Positions 49,701-63,547 of a stretch of DNA of 64,000 nt are shown piece by piece (the first letter of the stretch is position 1; each line of letters starts with the position of its first letter). The notes under the pieces were generated by a model. It was not told the DNA's origin. It searched no databases and saw only the letters and a program-made list of their open reading frames with translations. The position numbers and the translations under genes were made by a program. This stretch comes from Penicillium oxalicum (taxonomy: Eukaryota > Ascomycota > Eurotiomycetes > Eurotiales > Aspergillaceae): positions 496,001 to 560,000 of the forward strand of contig NC_064657.1 of the NCBI RefSeq assembly GCF_001723175.1, given 5' to 3'.

Positions 49701-50190
49701 CCGAAACTGCTACCGATGGCGAGATCAATCTGCTCCGGTATACTGCGACCGAGAGGCAGCAGCTTTCGGCTCGAATCAGCCACCTTCTCTCAGGTACGTG
49801 GCTTCCCTTCAATGTCTTAGTTTTGACTCTTTGCGACATTCTAATTATGCTGTTACCTCATTCCAGTCATGGCATCCTCTATGAAACTCGAATATCCTCT
49901 GAATGACGTCCTGCCCAGTGTGGAACATGCTCGAGACCGACTCCTTGCGCGCATCTATCGATACCGTCAAGATCATGAGGTCTCGCTGCTGACAACGGAG
50001 GAAGATAGCTCGCTCTTGTATTCCTATAGTGAGTACTGTATTCCCTCGTGTGCTCTTTCGGTTCTCTGGCTTACACTGCAATCATCTAGTTCTCGTGACG
50101 GGGCAATTTGCTCAGGAAATTCATCAAATTCTAGCAGATATAGGACAGTTGTTTGGTGTACTGAGTGAAGACATCTTGCACATGGCGTAG
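46757..50190 (+). CDS. FUSC/BRE4-type (aromatic acid exporter-like) membrane protein
   Basis: This 1031-residue membrane protein is of the fungal group related to brefeldin A sensitivity protein Bre4 and to bacterial FUSC/aromatic acid exporters. Exons are 46757-46816, 46955-48292, 48359-49793, 49867-50028 and 50090-50190, with consistent phases. Exon 1 gives MAPSEIGGAPSSSRRLLRPK and exon 2 continues LRNATFVLPRTGQRLQGLV. The first membrane block begins VLKCSLAYLLGSMATFVPAL and contains HMVATVTVYFHPARSRGSM. A long cytosolic middle with coiled-coil-like helices follows, then a second block (YAIKVGAGAALYALPAFL to VVAVLSGCIWGVIITRMIW) and a helical C-terminal domain. The start in exon 1 is inferred from the join. 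A frame starting at 46962 looks like an N-terminus but is in the wrong phase. The transported compound is unknown. Confidence 0.85.
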
Positions 50191-50694
50191 TTACCAGCCG
50201 CAATTTTTCCCCGGATCTCTTTCCTTTTCTTTTTGTCATATACAATCCCTTTGTACATATGATGCAGGAAACTATGCTCTGGCTCAGATCCTTTGTTTTG
50301 TAAATTTGAATTCCTTGGAGAAATCGAACCCTCTCTCTCGCTCATCATCTTGCGATCGATTCAGACTGCAAATCGCGTTGCTGCACCTGCTCGTCGTCTT
50401 TGGTTTGTTCCCGGGAGACGAGAACGTCCGTTTCTGGCGGGGGAGCTGCAACTTGCGGAAACCTCACTTCTAACCTCTCACTTCGCCCAGAATCTCCTTC
50501 CATCAATTTAATCGCCTTAACCATCATCTTTTCATCCATCCCCCCCTGTCGCTCGTTCTTTCCTATCTCATCAATCCGACCACTCGACTTTTGGTCCCCT
50601 TCCCCCCCAGCCCGGCTTCATGAATGCGTAGTCCTCACCACCCAGCCGCCCTTCGGCCTCGCCTCGTCGCGCTCCTCCCAGCCCGCCCGCTATC

Positions 50695-52346
50695 ATGCAA
50701 ATCGATCCGGCGGCCCTGAGTCGCCCCGACTCATCCAATGCAGCCAAGGCTGCGGCGACGACCTCATCGACGGCGGTCAAATCATCACGGAGTCTTCCCT
50801 CCGTGCCGCGCTTGGACCTGGAACCGGCGTACACAGAGCTGAAGGCCGCCATCGGCGATAAGTGGGCGGAATACAAGGAGGCCACTGCGTCCTTCCTCCT
50901 AGGTACGTGGTCGTGAATCATCGGACAAGGATGGGAGAATCATCAATGGTGCTCATAGCAATGGCGTCTCACGCGCATTCGCTCTTGAACGTCTTCTCCG
51001 CGACATCATTGGAAACCCACCCGTTTGGGCGATTTTGACCTCCTGACCTCTTTCCGTTTCTAGGACATTACAACCAAAACGAGTACGCGTCGCGAGTCGA
51101 TTACTTCCTATGTGCAGATACAAAAATTGAACACCTACATAATAATTTCATATGCGCGATCTTCGCAAACCTCACACGCGACCTTCCCGACCATGGCGTC
51201 GCAGTCTGGGTCTCGGCGAACGATAAGCCGTCCCTCGTGTCGAAGCCGGTCTCCGGAGATGCGGCTGAACAGAGATTGAAGACGGAGGTGATGCAATTGC
51301 CTCCGCGGGATCGTCGCAGGATCAAGGCTATTCCAGAGGTATGCATGGTGCGATGAGAGAAGAAGTGTCAAAACGGAGGGCGTATTGAGGGTAGATCAAG
51401 ATTGCTAATCTGGGACTGGGTTTTCCGACGATAGCGAGATCCGAACGATGCGCCTGCTCCAGAGCTGGAGATTTACCATCAGGCGAAACAAATCAAGTTG
51501 CCTAGTCAAGTCCCTGCGAGCGCTGGGGGACTGAACAAAACAAGTGAGTGGTCGCATGGGGTCGCATCGTGTGCCCTTGAGCGCTTGTTTTTTTACGATT
51601 GGCGCACAGGTGTCTGCCTTCCGGCTGGGAAAAATCATACCCGTGCTGACTATGTCTGAACGTGTCTAGACTGGGAACTCGAGATCCGAAAACGATACGC
51701 GCAACCTCTTGCCGCCGACACGGGCGAATTTCCCGATGCCGAATCGATCTACGCTCGAATGGTCCCCATGTGTTACGAGGAGTCCCTGCCGGGCGGCGCT
51801 AGCTTGCCGTGCGCGGAATTTATGGCCATCGCCACGGAAACGTTTGTCAAGGATGTTCTTTCGGCGGTCTTCTCGCGCACTCGCTGCAATGGTCCGTCGG
51901 GGACCATCAACGGCATGATGATGCGCAAATACCGGCAACAATTGGAACGGGAGGAGCTCGCGTTCACGCGGGGTGAAATCGCCAAAGATACGGCAACTGG
52001 TCTGCTGCCAGTTGAGGCAAAAGAAGCCGCCACCCGTCGTTCTCTTGGGGTCAGAGACCTTCGGCTTACGTTAGAACTGAGCCGAGGGGTCCTCGGTCAT
52101 ATGCCGTTGGTCATCGATCAGATCATGGGCGGGTACTTTGAAGACGAGCTTGACACAAGCAAGCAAGATCGTCTCCCGAATGGCGTGAGCGGAGTGTCCG
52201 AACATCACGTAGGGAAGCTTGAGGACGACGAAATGGATCTGGACAATGACGAGGACGGTGACTTTTCCGACTGGGAAGGGGGCACTACCTTTGACCGTGA
52301 GCAATTAGGTAGCTTGCTCGACGATTGTTTGTCTATGGCTGCTTGA
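50695..52346 (+). CDS. hfi1: SAGA complex subunit Hfi1/Ada1 (Tada1)
   Basis: Hfi1 is a structural subunit of the SAGA histone-acetyltransferase coactivator, where its histone-fold region pairs with Taf12. Four exons (50695-50902, 51064-51338, 51435-51543, 51670-52346) encode 422 residues. The N-terminal domain has [20 protein letters not shown] and [19 protein letters not shown]. The middle has [15 protein letters not shown] and the histone-fold-like segment [20 protein letters not shown]. The C-terminus contains an acidic patch ([20 protein letters not shown]) and ends [18 protein letters not shown]. All introns have standard borders. It lies 505 bases downstream of the BRE4-like gene on the same strand. 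Confidence 0.88.
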
Positions 52347-53355
52347 GAAATGAGGAAACCGAGAATTGATACCCATACACCCACCCATGACTGCTGCTTT
52401 CTGCTATTCTTTTTGCGGGATTCTTTTTTTTTCCTTCCTCTCCCGGCCCATGATGGCCCTGGGACGGCTATGCCTTTTGATATACACACTTGCCACATTA
52501 TTTCTCATCAACTACTCCCTGAACACTCGACTCGATGGCTTTTTCGGAATATTACTTCTGAGAGAGCTTTTCTCAAATACTACTCTTTTAAAACGCGCCT
52601 CGGTTCAGCATGTACGCGCAAGCGCATTAGAGCAGTGGGCCATGGGTAGCATGTAATCGAGATATTCGTGGTCTTTTTTGATGCACGAGATAATCGACTG
52701 CTGCGAACATATTGATCATTATTTCCTATTTCCAATCCCGGCAGGAGATTGCCCCTGATGAAAAAAGAAAATGAATGGAGAGAAGGAAAAAAAACCGAAG
52801 TGAGAAGTGAAGTGAAATGAAATGGAAATTGATTGAAACTGCTCCTAAATTTCCATATTCCTCGTCCCATCTTCCATGTACGAGCAGCTCTGAGATATGC
52901 CCCTTCCATTCAGCCTGTGGGATGATCCAAGCTTGGTCTAATATATCGGCTGCGGGCCTGCTTGAGGTGACCACCTTTTTGTCGAATGGATTGATCAGGC
53001 ATCATGGCTTTGAAGGGGCCTGAAGGACCGGGATAGCCAGGATTCGATTCATGGGTACAAATTGCTTAGTTAATGATGCGCTTGGCTCAAGCCATCTCGA
53101 CGGGTCATTTGCGGTTCTTCTTGGCCAGGAGCTGATTCTTTGCTCTCTTTCTCGTCTGTGAAATTTCTTGCAATTCATGGATGCTGGGAGTCTTTGATGA
53201 AGATTGTTGTGTTTCGGTATCGAGGGAAAAATTCATCATCGTCGAAAGAATTTACCGCGCCATTAACATGGCACTTTGAAGGTCACAGCTGGTTTCGTTA
53301 GATAGGCTCCCCGTTGGATATCCACATATAATCAGGCTACAGGATAGATTGAGGT
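52347..53355. other. Intergenic spacer
   Basis: One kilobase lies between the HFI1 stop and the end of the kinase pseudogene. No gene is seen. Confidence 0.5.
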
Positions 53356-54977
53356 TCATCCCTGGAACGCTTGTTTTAGAGAAATGTCATATTCTTCCTT
53401 ATCCTTCACCCTTTGCCAAATAAAATCAAGCGTGTGAAATTTTCAATAGGGTGTCATGGTGGTCCAGAAAACGGGGCCCTCACGATGCTTGTCAGTGAAC
53501 CTCGGCTGAATGTGGTCGTAGAATATACTGAATAAGCCCGAGGGACTGAGAAGTGCTAATACACACCAGAAGGTACCTCTATCCCACCCCTGCTGCAAGA
53601 TGGGATGAAGAGGGATGGAAGGCTTAATTTCAGCTTCTTCCTCTGCAAAAGCCGTCATGAACTCTGCGTGAAAACTTCCGTATTCTTCGGAGTTAATTCC
53701 ATCAATGGCCTGGTTTGTCAGCCAACATGGGGGAGGGATCATTTCCACTGGATGTGAGCACGCCCACTCCAGATCAATCAGGCATTTGATGTTCCATTCG
53801 TCATCCACGAACACATTGTTCTGATTCATGTCCGTCAGATTTAGGAAGAAGGCCCACGGAAGAGCTCTCGACGAAAGAAACAAGACCAGATGCTTCTCAT
53901 GACCATTAACGCAGATGTCTGATAGAGGCCGCCTTCGGCACTGGTGACTGCGGTTGGCTGATGGTGGAGCCGGCTTTCGTGATATGCAATTCTGTCGGTT
54001 ATATACGAGGCAACGTTTGTATAGGTGACATCTCGTGGTATATCGACGGGTATATGCTCATTTTCCAGTTGTTGAATTTCCAGAGTAAGAGGACGTTTAC
54101 TCAAGCTCAGGTATCCGTTCTCGTCTATCTTGAAGGAACCGATTCGAGGCAATGGAATACGAGTCAAGCTCAAAATGCTGCGTGAAAGGCCGTGGAAGAA
54201 ATTGCGGCGGTCATGGCGTCCTTCCATGTCTCAGAAAGCGTTTTGCCTCACAATGGGTCGATGTATTCGATAAGATATGGCATGCTAAACGTCGCATCCT
54301 GGTCTTGCTGGGGATGCGGAACGTACCGAGATGGCACTGCACGGCCGAGGGAGGGCAGAAGCCAACGACGCACCCGCTCATATGTACGGCGGAAGATAGG
54401 CAAGTTGTCGAGAAAGGTAAACTAACCTTCATAAGTAAAGCCCATTTGAAATTCATGATGCATCAAGTGTGAACATACAGTTTGGCCTGTGGACAGTCTG
54501 AGCCCGTACAGCTTGGGTATAGTGATATCTGCGCAATTCTCTTCAATCCATGCGTATGTGCCAGCTTCACAGCGGACTTTCTCGTCCGCGTTCCCTGGAT
54601 GGGTGTTCTCGCCAATTCGATACGGTAGAGGAAATCGAATGATCAACTGTTTATCGGGACTTTTTTCTTGCATACCAACGTCGACTCGAACGCATACATT
54701 GAAGCTCCCATGAATCCAATCCTCCACATCTACAACGTGACATACGTCTGTAGAGATGATGGGCAATGATACCTCTAATCAGGTCTCGATTTCGGTAAAT
54801 ATGAACAAGGAATTTAAGTTCTCGATCGTAATAGCTCAGTTGATGAAGAATGTTTGCCTCTTTGGCTTTTGCTTCCTCGTAGGTAATTTCATCTCGGATC
54901 ATGGGGAGAGGTTTGAACTCGCTAGGAGGATCAGAGTCCATCCTTCCGGGACTGGTGCATTCAACTTTGGAATGCAA
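53356..54977 (-). pseudogene. Decayed fungal APH-like kinase gene with multiple lesions
   Basis: The segments, read in order on the minus strand, match the fungal APH-like kinase family, another branch than the copy at 779-2375. They are EAKAKEANILHQLSYYDREL, then QLIIRFPLPYRIGENTHPGN, then IPLPRIGSFKIDENGYLSLS, then NLTDMNQNNVFVDDEWN with DLEWACSHPVEMIPPPCWL. They lie in different frames. Frame changes fall after IIAHHL (near 54753), at SETW/EGRHD (near 54228) and at FRRELFRGP (near 53850). A TGA at 54250-54248 sits where relatives have Arg (IEYIDPx-R-GK), consistent with CGA to TGA. Another TGA at 53445-53443 sits where relatives have Trp, and the family tail (RVKDKEEYDISLKQAFQG) continues in frame to 53356. 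One genuine intron (about 54476-54422) is preserved. The start may be the Met at about 54941 or further upstream. Confidence 0.8.
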
Positions 54978-55703
54978 AGCCGACTGTCTCGACTATTTTG
55001 TTATTAGCAATATTGAGGGCTTGATACGCAATATCAACAAATGATGAGCATCGGGAGCTCAGGGGACAGCGGCGCACGTGTTGACACGTCGGATCGGGCG
55101 AATGATTCTCCTGGTTGGTCCCTCTTGTGTTTTGGACTCGGCTGGCATTGATCACTGGCCACTTGCGGAATCCAAGAGTCAGTCTCCATGTCAAGCTACT
55201 CGAGAAAATAACTAGAGCATGGTATGCCTCTCCTGTGCCGCTGTGTGGACGGAATCCTTTTGAGGATCTGCTCGTGGGTAAGAGGATAAAGACTAAAGAA
55301 TGTGAATTGTATCCACCTGCGGGACCACTTAAGCTAGTTAGTTACCCACTAACACACACCTTATTCTCTTGGGTAACAAAGTGGGTGTACAACTTCGAAA
55401 ACACGAAGGGGATTATAATGAGAGCTGGATGTATGCCAGAATCTTGTATCCTGAAGTTCTAGGTCTGACTTGTTACATAGTCAAAGTAGTCCCACCATCT
55501 GCTTTACGGAGAGAAACTCGATTGTCGTCTCCTCCTGAGGAGACATTGGGTGAGCATTGACTCTAAGTGGACGAGAAAGATCTAGATTCAAAACACCCTC
55601 CCTGACCGAATCAAACGCCTCTTATGTGCACATGAACAAAACACCTCATGGTAGTACATGACGAAAAAGAAAAGATTGAGAAAGAAAACACCATCCCACA
55701 TGT
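54978..55703. other. Intergenic spacer
   Basis: About 700 bases without a supported gene lie between the pseudogene's 5' end and the 3' end of the splicing-factor gene. Confidence 0.5.
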
Positions 55704-58700
55704 TTAGTTGACCGCTTCAGCAACAAGCTTCAAGATTTCCTCGGTTGACTTGGATGCATTCCGCGGGTCTTTTGCGATAGACTGCCATATCTCGCCATGC
55801 TTAGGCTCAGTGATGACGCATTTGGAAATCACATCTGCTCGTTTCTCCTGTGGTAAGGGGGAAAAGAGAGTGTTAGCCATATGACTCCTTGGGAGATGAA
55901 AAGGTGTGCTGAATGGGTAAAGAGAAATAACGACTCACCTCTGTGCCATGCTGCAGCAAGAACTTGTAGTACCATGCCCATCCATCGCCGTAGTCGCTGT
56001 CTGCGACAATGGCTTTCTCAAACCATGTCATGGCTTTCTCTAGCCGGCGCTCGCCCCAGAAGATACGTGCGACAGTGATAAAGAGAATTGGGTCATTCTC
56101 AACTTTCTTGATGGCCTCCAAGCTGCGTGCCTTGCGAGAGGCCCGTGGCTCAAGATGCCAGATACTCTCGCTCCAGAGAAGACCTGAAGCAGGAACGTCT
56201 TGCAATGCTCGTGCCATGAGGACCTTTGCCTGAGCAATATTGTTGGCGCGTCGCTCGACACGGACACTTTCGGTCCAGAGCTCGGGGCTTTTAGGAACAG
56301 CAAGACGAGCTCGGTCGAGAACAGATCGGGCTCGCACCACCGCACCAGCTTTTTCTTCCAGGCGCGATGCGAGAAGCCACAGGGGCACTGATTTAGGACA
56401 AGCTCGTGTACCAGTGCCGTAGGCCTCACGGGCTTGTGGGAACTTGTTTTGAGATTCGTAGATTTGGCCCTTCATCATCCAGAGCTTGTCCGCCTTGGGG
56501 TACTGTTGTAATCCCTGGTTGACCAGGTCCAAGGCCTCATCCACATTGCCCAACTGCCGCTCAAAAGCGACACTTTTGATCCAGACACGATCGGTACCAG
56601 CCTCTCGGCGAGCGGTCGAGAGAAGCTCGCGTGCTTGATCGGTCTGCTTCGCATCGGCTTCCAACTTAACGGCAGCAAGCCAGATGTCTTCGTTGTTGGG
56701 ATTCTGGTTGAAAGCACGACCCAGGACTCGTCGGGCATCGTCAATCTCGCCTGACTGCCACTTCTCCTTTGCAAGGTGCAGCCAAAGCTCTTCACTCTGC
56801 GGGCAAGCTTCCACGGCTTTCTCGAGGACCTGCCACAGTGCCTCCTTATCACCATGATTGCGCTCAAGGTCCGCGGCTGCGAGCCAGATCGATCTACGAT
56901 TCACAAAGACCCGTAGTGCATATGCGTAAATGGCCCGAGCTGTTTCGTACTTGCCTCGAGCAATACTGGATTTGGCGTCATCCATCCAAATATCTTTTCG
57001 ATCGTCGTCCTCGTCCAAACCCCACCCCAGCGTCTCACGAATGATGGCACCACATGTGAGAATGGCACCCTCTTCCTCGCAACGCTCCGCTTCCGCGATC
57101 CACTCCTCTCGCTTCAGCATAGCATTTTCCTTGGCAAGAGACTGCACCGCACGTTTCATAACATTGACCTTCTCAAAAGTGCCCATCTGCTCCTGCAAGC
57201 GAGCAGCGGCAATCCAAATTTCATGACTGGTGGGCACTGCTTTCCGCGCTGCGTTAAGAACCTTCTGGGCATTCTCCGGCGTCTCCAGGCGTGCCAGAGC
57301 GAGCCACAGCTCCACAGAGAGGGGAATCATTTCGACTGCTTTAGCCAGCAGTAGACGAGCATCGGCGGGATCGTCTTCCAGATTGACAGCTTCTTTCCAG
57401 ATCTGCACTGATTGTGGGATATGCAAGATAGCCTGTCGCAACACATTCTTCTTCGCGCGAGTATCGGTCTCCAACTTCATAGCCTCGATCCACAGCCGGG
57501 TGGAGTGGTCATTGTTCTTGATCGCGTTCGCTGCAATGACCTTCGCATTGTGCCCTTCGTTGAGTCGAATGTTCTCCAGCCACAAGTCCTCGCTCTTCGG
57601 GCAAAGCTCACAGCCCTTGGCTGCAGCGTTCCGGGCCGCAACAATCCGGCCAGCAAGCTCCTCCAAACGTGAAAGAGCGATCCATCCAGGCGCATGCTTG
57701 GGGTTGGTTTTAGTAACTGATTCGAGCAGAGGCCGCACTCGCTTGATGTCCCCGACTTCGACCTCGCCAGCTTTCATCTCCGTCTGCGTCAAACTAGTGA
57801 GGTAGCCCTTGGGATCGATGCTAGTCGCACTGCCTGATGAAGCCACGGTGGCTGAAGAGCCCTGCGCAGCCTGATCCAATCGCACCTTGAGGACCTTATC
57901 ACGAGCGGCACCAATGTCTGCAAAGTTCGTCATCGTTCCGTCGGCACTTTCCCCTCCATCAGGAGCTCCATCTTCGGCGATCGTTGTGTCGAATTGAGCG
58001 GAATCTCGGGCGCTTGCAATGACACTATCGGGAACGGCGTAGAATCGCTGACGGAGGTTTTGCTTGGCACGTCGGTTCTTGCCTGTGAGATCACCAACTT
58101 CTGGGAGGTTGGCCCAGTCCTCTTCTGAGACGGCTGCAAGTGATCTCTTCAGATCGGCAAATTGTTGCTGGATCTTCGGATTCTTCCGCTCGTATTCTTC
58201 ACGTTCTTGTTTCTCGCGAGCTTCCCTATACGTGGCGAACGATTGAAGTCGGTAATCTATCCATACAACGGGGGATTGGCCCGATGAACAAATTGTCTGA
58301 TGGTACATCAGATCCGAGGGGGTACAACTCACCTGCGAGCTTTGCGACGACGATCCATCTTTTCATCAACCTCCTGGTAGATGCGATCGGCCTCATCGTC
58401 TTCCTGGTCGAATTGGCCGTACGCAAACAGACCGACCTCATTATCGGGGTCTTGAAACCGCTCATCATCCTCCTCTTCCTTTTCCTCTTTGCCACCTTTT
58501 TCGCGGGACTTTTCGCCGTATGCTGTAGGAGCTGCAGCGCCGAGAAGCGCAGCTCGTTTTGTGAGCGCCGCTTGAATCTGTTCCGGCGTGGGACCTTCGC
58601 GCGCGGGTCCTAGATCGGATCGTGTAGTGAAACCCGTCGCACCACGACCCAGACCGGCCACATAATTCTCAGGTGCCTGCTGGCTGAGAAAATCTTTGCG

Positions 58701-58712
58701 TCCAGACGCCAT
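55704..58712 (-). CDS. prp1: U4/U6-U5 tri-snRNP splicing factor Prp6 (fission yeast Prp1)
   Basis: Prp6 bridges U5 and U4/U6 in the tri-snRNP and is needed for spliceosome activation. Three exons (58712-58333, 58225-55939, 55847-55704) encode 936 residues, the expected size. The PRP1 N-terminal domain has NYVAGLGRGATGFTTRSDLG, and further on LFAYGQFDQEDDEADRIYQE joins REAREKQEREEYERKNPKIQ across intron 1. The body is a long array of HAT/TPR repeats, for example NEDIWLAAVKLEADAKQTDQ and PELWTESVRVERRANNIAQA. The last exon ends STEEILKLVAEAVN. I chose the acceptor at TATAG before GGAAGC because the earlier AG breaks the phase. It diverges from DIM1 with 287 bases between start codons. Confidence 0.92.
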
Positions 58713-58999
58713 TTTGAGGCACGGATATCAAGCTTGCGAGCTTGAATGCGATACAGTACGTAGAGCTCTAGATGGGCGGAAAGCGACATGGAGGCGGGCC
58801 CCGTAGAAAAGTAGGCCCGAGGACCGATAACAACCTTATCGCAATCCGAAAAAAAAGTTGCCCACAGTTCATCGGCCAGTCCGCGGGGAATACAACTTGC
58901 AGGCTTCTCCTCTCACCCGGGGCCTCTTTGCGTGTGTCTACTTCGCTCGATTAACTCCGGCCCTCTTTATTCAGTATATGTGGAAGGGAGCTGCTCAAA

Positions 59000-60412
<1,413 letters not shown>

Positions 60413-60539
60413 TTGGGAGATCTAAAGAAAAAGAATCGTCTCTCTTCCTCTCACTCTCTCGCTTCGCTCCTCCCAGATACCCACGGACAATCAAGGCATG
60501 AAGAACGTCCGGCACAGAATGATGAATTAATGATTATTG

Positions 60540-62542
60540 TCAATAAAAGATACCATTTTCAGGAGGCTCGTTTCCTGTGGGCCGAAGATGAGCGCGTGAG
60601 TCCTGGAACAAGCTCTGCCAGATGAATGCTTCGCTCAGTAGAAGCTCGATATCTTTCTCGGTCCAATCCTTTGTGGGCAGCGCTTGGAGAAACATCATCA
60701 CCTCCTGTGGGCGGTTGGTCAGCTTCAGGGGATGCAAAAATGAACGATGAGGTGAATGAAAGCTTTCGCACCTGGAAATCCATCTTGACGAGCTGGTCTG
60801 TCCATTTGACCAGAAAAGCTGCGCAGACATAGAGGTGAAATCGGGAGAAGCCCTGCTCCTCGGCCTGCGGATATCGTTAGTGAGATTGCAGAAAATGAAA
60901 TTGATGAAAGCGCGTGTTCCATACCATATAAGTGTCCCACATTCGTATTGTGTTTCGGATGCTCATTTCCCGCATGAGCAAGCAATTCATCCAACGGAAA
61001 CTGAATTGCATAAATTCCACACCTTCCTGCTCGAGGTGGTTGGCCAGAGCAGAGTCAATGCGCTTTGTGAGATCACGCAAAGCTCTGACCTGGCGATGAA
61101 TGCCAGGTTGAGCGTAGATGTAGTTGTCTTGGATGCCATCTAGTAATTTCGTGAGGCACCAAAAGGTATCGGCCTCGACAGCATCTAACACACTCCGGGG
61201 TAATTGCCCTGGGTCCATGCCTGATTCGACATTGAGATCGGTGATGTACACCCCCAGGAACACCTGCCAGAACGGAGTCACCAAGTCATTGATGCCTTGA
61301 ACGTAGCCACTCGCGGGGTGGCGAATCGCCCACACGTAGAGTATTCGTTCGAGGGATCGCTGTGTGGCCTCGTATCCGTACAGTGGTATATGTGGGCTAG
61401 TGCGTGGAACGTCGATACTGATCTGGTGCCAGATTGCTTCATCCAATCCCCGTCCACGTCCCGTGGTCGAAGCCGGCGGATTTGCAACAGTTCCGCTGCC
61501 TCGCTCAAATGCCTGGCGCACTCCATCAAGATACTCTTTGCGCTTTCGCTCAAGCGTCGAGATGCGGCGCTCGCTATTCGTGGGAAGGTATCCAAGCAGT
61601 AGCTGCCAGGTCATCGGACGGACCTCTTCGGGAACACCAGACCATGCCAGGTCGCGGAGCTCGGTGAGTGATACAGTGCTCGCTTGGAGAATGCGCTTGA
61701 ACTTGTTGATGCGTGTAATTCGACTGGAATGGATTTCCCTCTCTTTCGGTGAGGCATTGGTGGGTGGAGGTGAATGGTTGATTAAATTAAGCGCATTTGC
61801 CGGGTCTGGGGGGATCACGTCAACTACCAAAGCTCCAATACCCTCCGAAAGCCTGTTCTTCTTGAAACGTACCACGAAGAATATCCTTGTACTGTGGACG
61901 GAGGATCTTGCCTTCAGTTTTCCGTGCGGTTGGGTACATTGGGGTCCCACGTTCTTCGGCAATATCGGAGCTATTAGCACGCTGTCTGTTCATGGCGGCC
62001 AGTCCGAATCCCAAGGCTGAAGGGCTCCCTCTTGCCGAGTATCCAGAATCCAAATTTTTGTTTTTCGAAGATAGAGCTTTCTTCCTCCTCATGCTGGCGA
62101 GACTAGGCAGGCCAAACTCGTCCTCATCGTCATCATAAACAATTTCATCGTCGTCATCGTCATCATCATCCTCCTCTTGGTCGGCTGGATTGCGGCCCCA
62201 CTCGTTTGATCCTTTCCCTTGGAGTCCAGGATATGCGTGTCGAGGCGGTGATGCGACCATGCTTGCCGATCGATTCGCCATATGCGACCCGGCTTGGGGG
62301 GGTGTCTTGGTTCGTTGGTGCGACAAAGCGCTTCTGTATCGATCATTGCTAGTCAGGAAGTGTTGTGCCAAATGACCAGGTCGAGCCAAGTTGCACATGC
62401 CGTGTCCACAGGTGAGGCTACTCACTGAACAATGTCGGCATGGGAATACGATGCGCCGACAACAGGGGTTGGGCCATACACTCTCGACGAGCCCTGGTTC
62501 AACGATACACTACGACCAGCCCAAAAGGGAGATTCGGTACGC
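60540..62542 (-). CDS. TBC-domain Rab GTPase-activating protein, Gyp1-like
   Basis: TBC proteins switch off Rab GTPases; Gyp1 acts on Ypt1 at the Golgi. Supported exons are 62348-61873, 61823-60925, 60864-60772 and 60704-60540. A further in-frame exon lies at about 62542-62426 (reading SVSLNQGSSRVYGPTPVVGA), joined by a GTGAGT donor and TAG acceptor. The first coding exon and start codon were not located. The N-terminal part is low-complexity with an acidic run (EEDDDDDDDDEIVYDDDEDE). The TBC domain begins LRDLAWSGVPEEVRPMTWQL. It has the arginine finger in IWHQISIDVPRTSP and the glutamine finger in GYVQGINDLVTPF, so it should be catalytically competent. It ends ALPTKDWTEKDIELLLSEAF. It converges with DIM1, with 127 bases between stops. 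Confidence 0.87.
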
Positions 62543-62639
62543 CTGCGAGAAATATCAGCTACTCTCCGGCGGTAAGTGTAGAGAAGACATGCTGAACATG
62601 GCCAAAAACATACTCGGAATTACCTAGTGATGCCGGCTT

Positions 62640-63547
62640 TAGATTAGTTTCGCGGGGGAAACAATGTGGAGACAGGGAGTGTGAACGCACCGACCTGCAC
62701 CATCTCCTGATCTCATGTTTAGCATTCAATTCTGCGGTGTTCGAATGAAAATGACATATAAAAGACCACGTACTTGTTGGCCCTTTTTATTTGCCATATT
62801 TGCTGCTTCTTGGCTTGTCAACTCGGTCTGGTCTCAGCGGCGTCTGAATGCGGGGCGGCCGAGGAGTGGATATCGTAGTTCGTCTGCCAGCTAAGCCATT
62901 AATTCAAGCTTTCGATCAAAATTCCATTGCAGTGCCCAAGAGCTGTCCAAGTTCAAGAAGCACAAGCAGCAAAACGAAAAAGGACAAGTAAGCTCCAGTG
63001 GCCTTCGGTGGTGGTGGTGGTGGTTGACGTCGCGGACTGGACTAATTTGTCGCAGAATCGCAAGCCACTTACTCCCCAGCTCGGTACTCATGCGCTTGAC
63101 CGCCTTCTTCACCACCTTCCGAGAGGGCACGGTCTTTCATCATGACAAGAGGCTGTACACGTCCACAATAGTATGTATCATTTGGGTATTGATGAAGAAA
63201 GACAAGAGGTATTCCTTTAGAAAGGGTGTAGGGTATAGTTTTTAAACGTAGAGAATAATCTTTCGCTGTGGAATTCAAGGTCCTTTTGATCTCTGTTGCC
63301 TGTTGAGCCCACTGTTACCAACGCGCCTACAGTCCCAAACGTCCCAAACCGCGCCGGGCGTATGTAAGCCAGAACTCTCCGCTTTCACTACCTTCCAGGT
63401 CTTCACTCCTTCACTCTCCTCCACAACAAAACACCTTACCACCAGACTGCAAAGAAGTCGTCGATTTTCAGCCAAGACGTAGCTATCTGGGCTTGATCTA
63501 ATTTTCATTGATTGCAGTTTCAACACATCTACTAACCCTCTAGAACC
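62640..63547. other. Unresolved intergenic region
   Basis: About 900 bases lie between the divergent TBC and RNA-binding protein genes. A CAC/CCA run at 63007-63023 gives a spurious poly-His frame on the minus strand. A minus-strand frame with a GTAAGT donor at about 63072 could belong to a small spliced gene, but I could not build one. The last 200 bases are pyrimidine-rich, as in the 5' leaders of well-expressed fungal genes. Confidence 0.4.

Noticed and set aside
52726..53023. Frames of 68-109 codons between HFI1 and the kinase pseudogene
   Set aside because: They have low complexity or no family resemblance and no splice-consistent extension.
63007..63023. Poly-histidine stretch in a minus-strand frame
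   Set aside because: It is a translation of a short CAC/CCA run. The frame has no recognisable domain and no start context.
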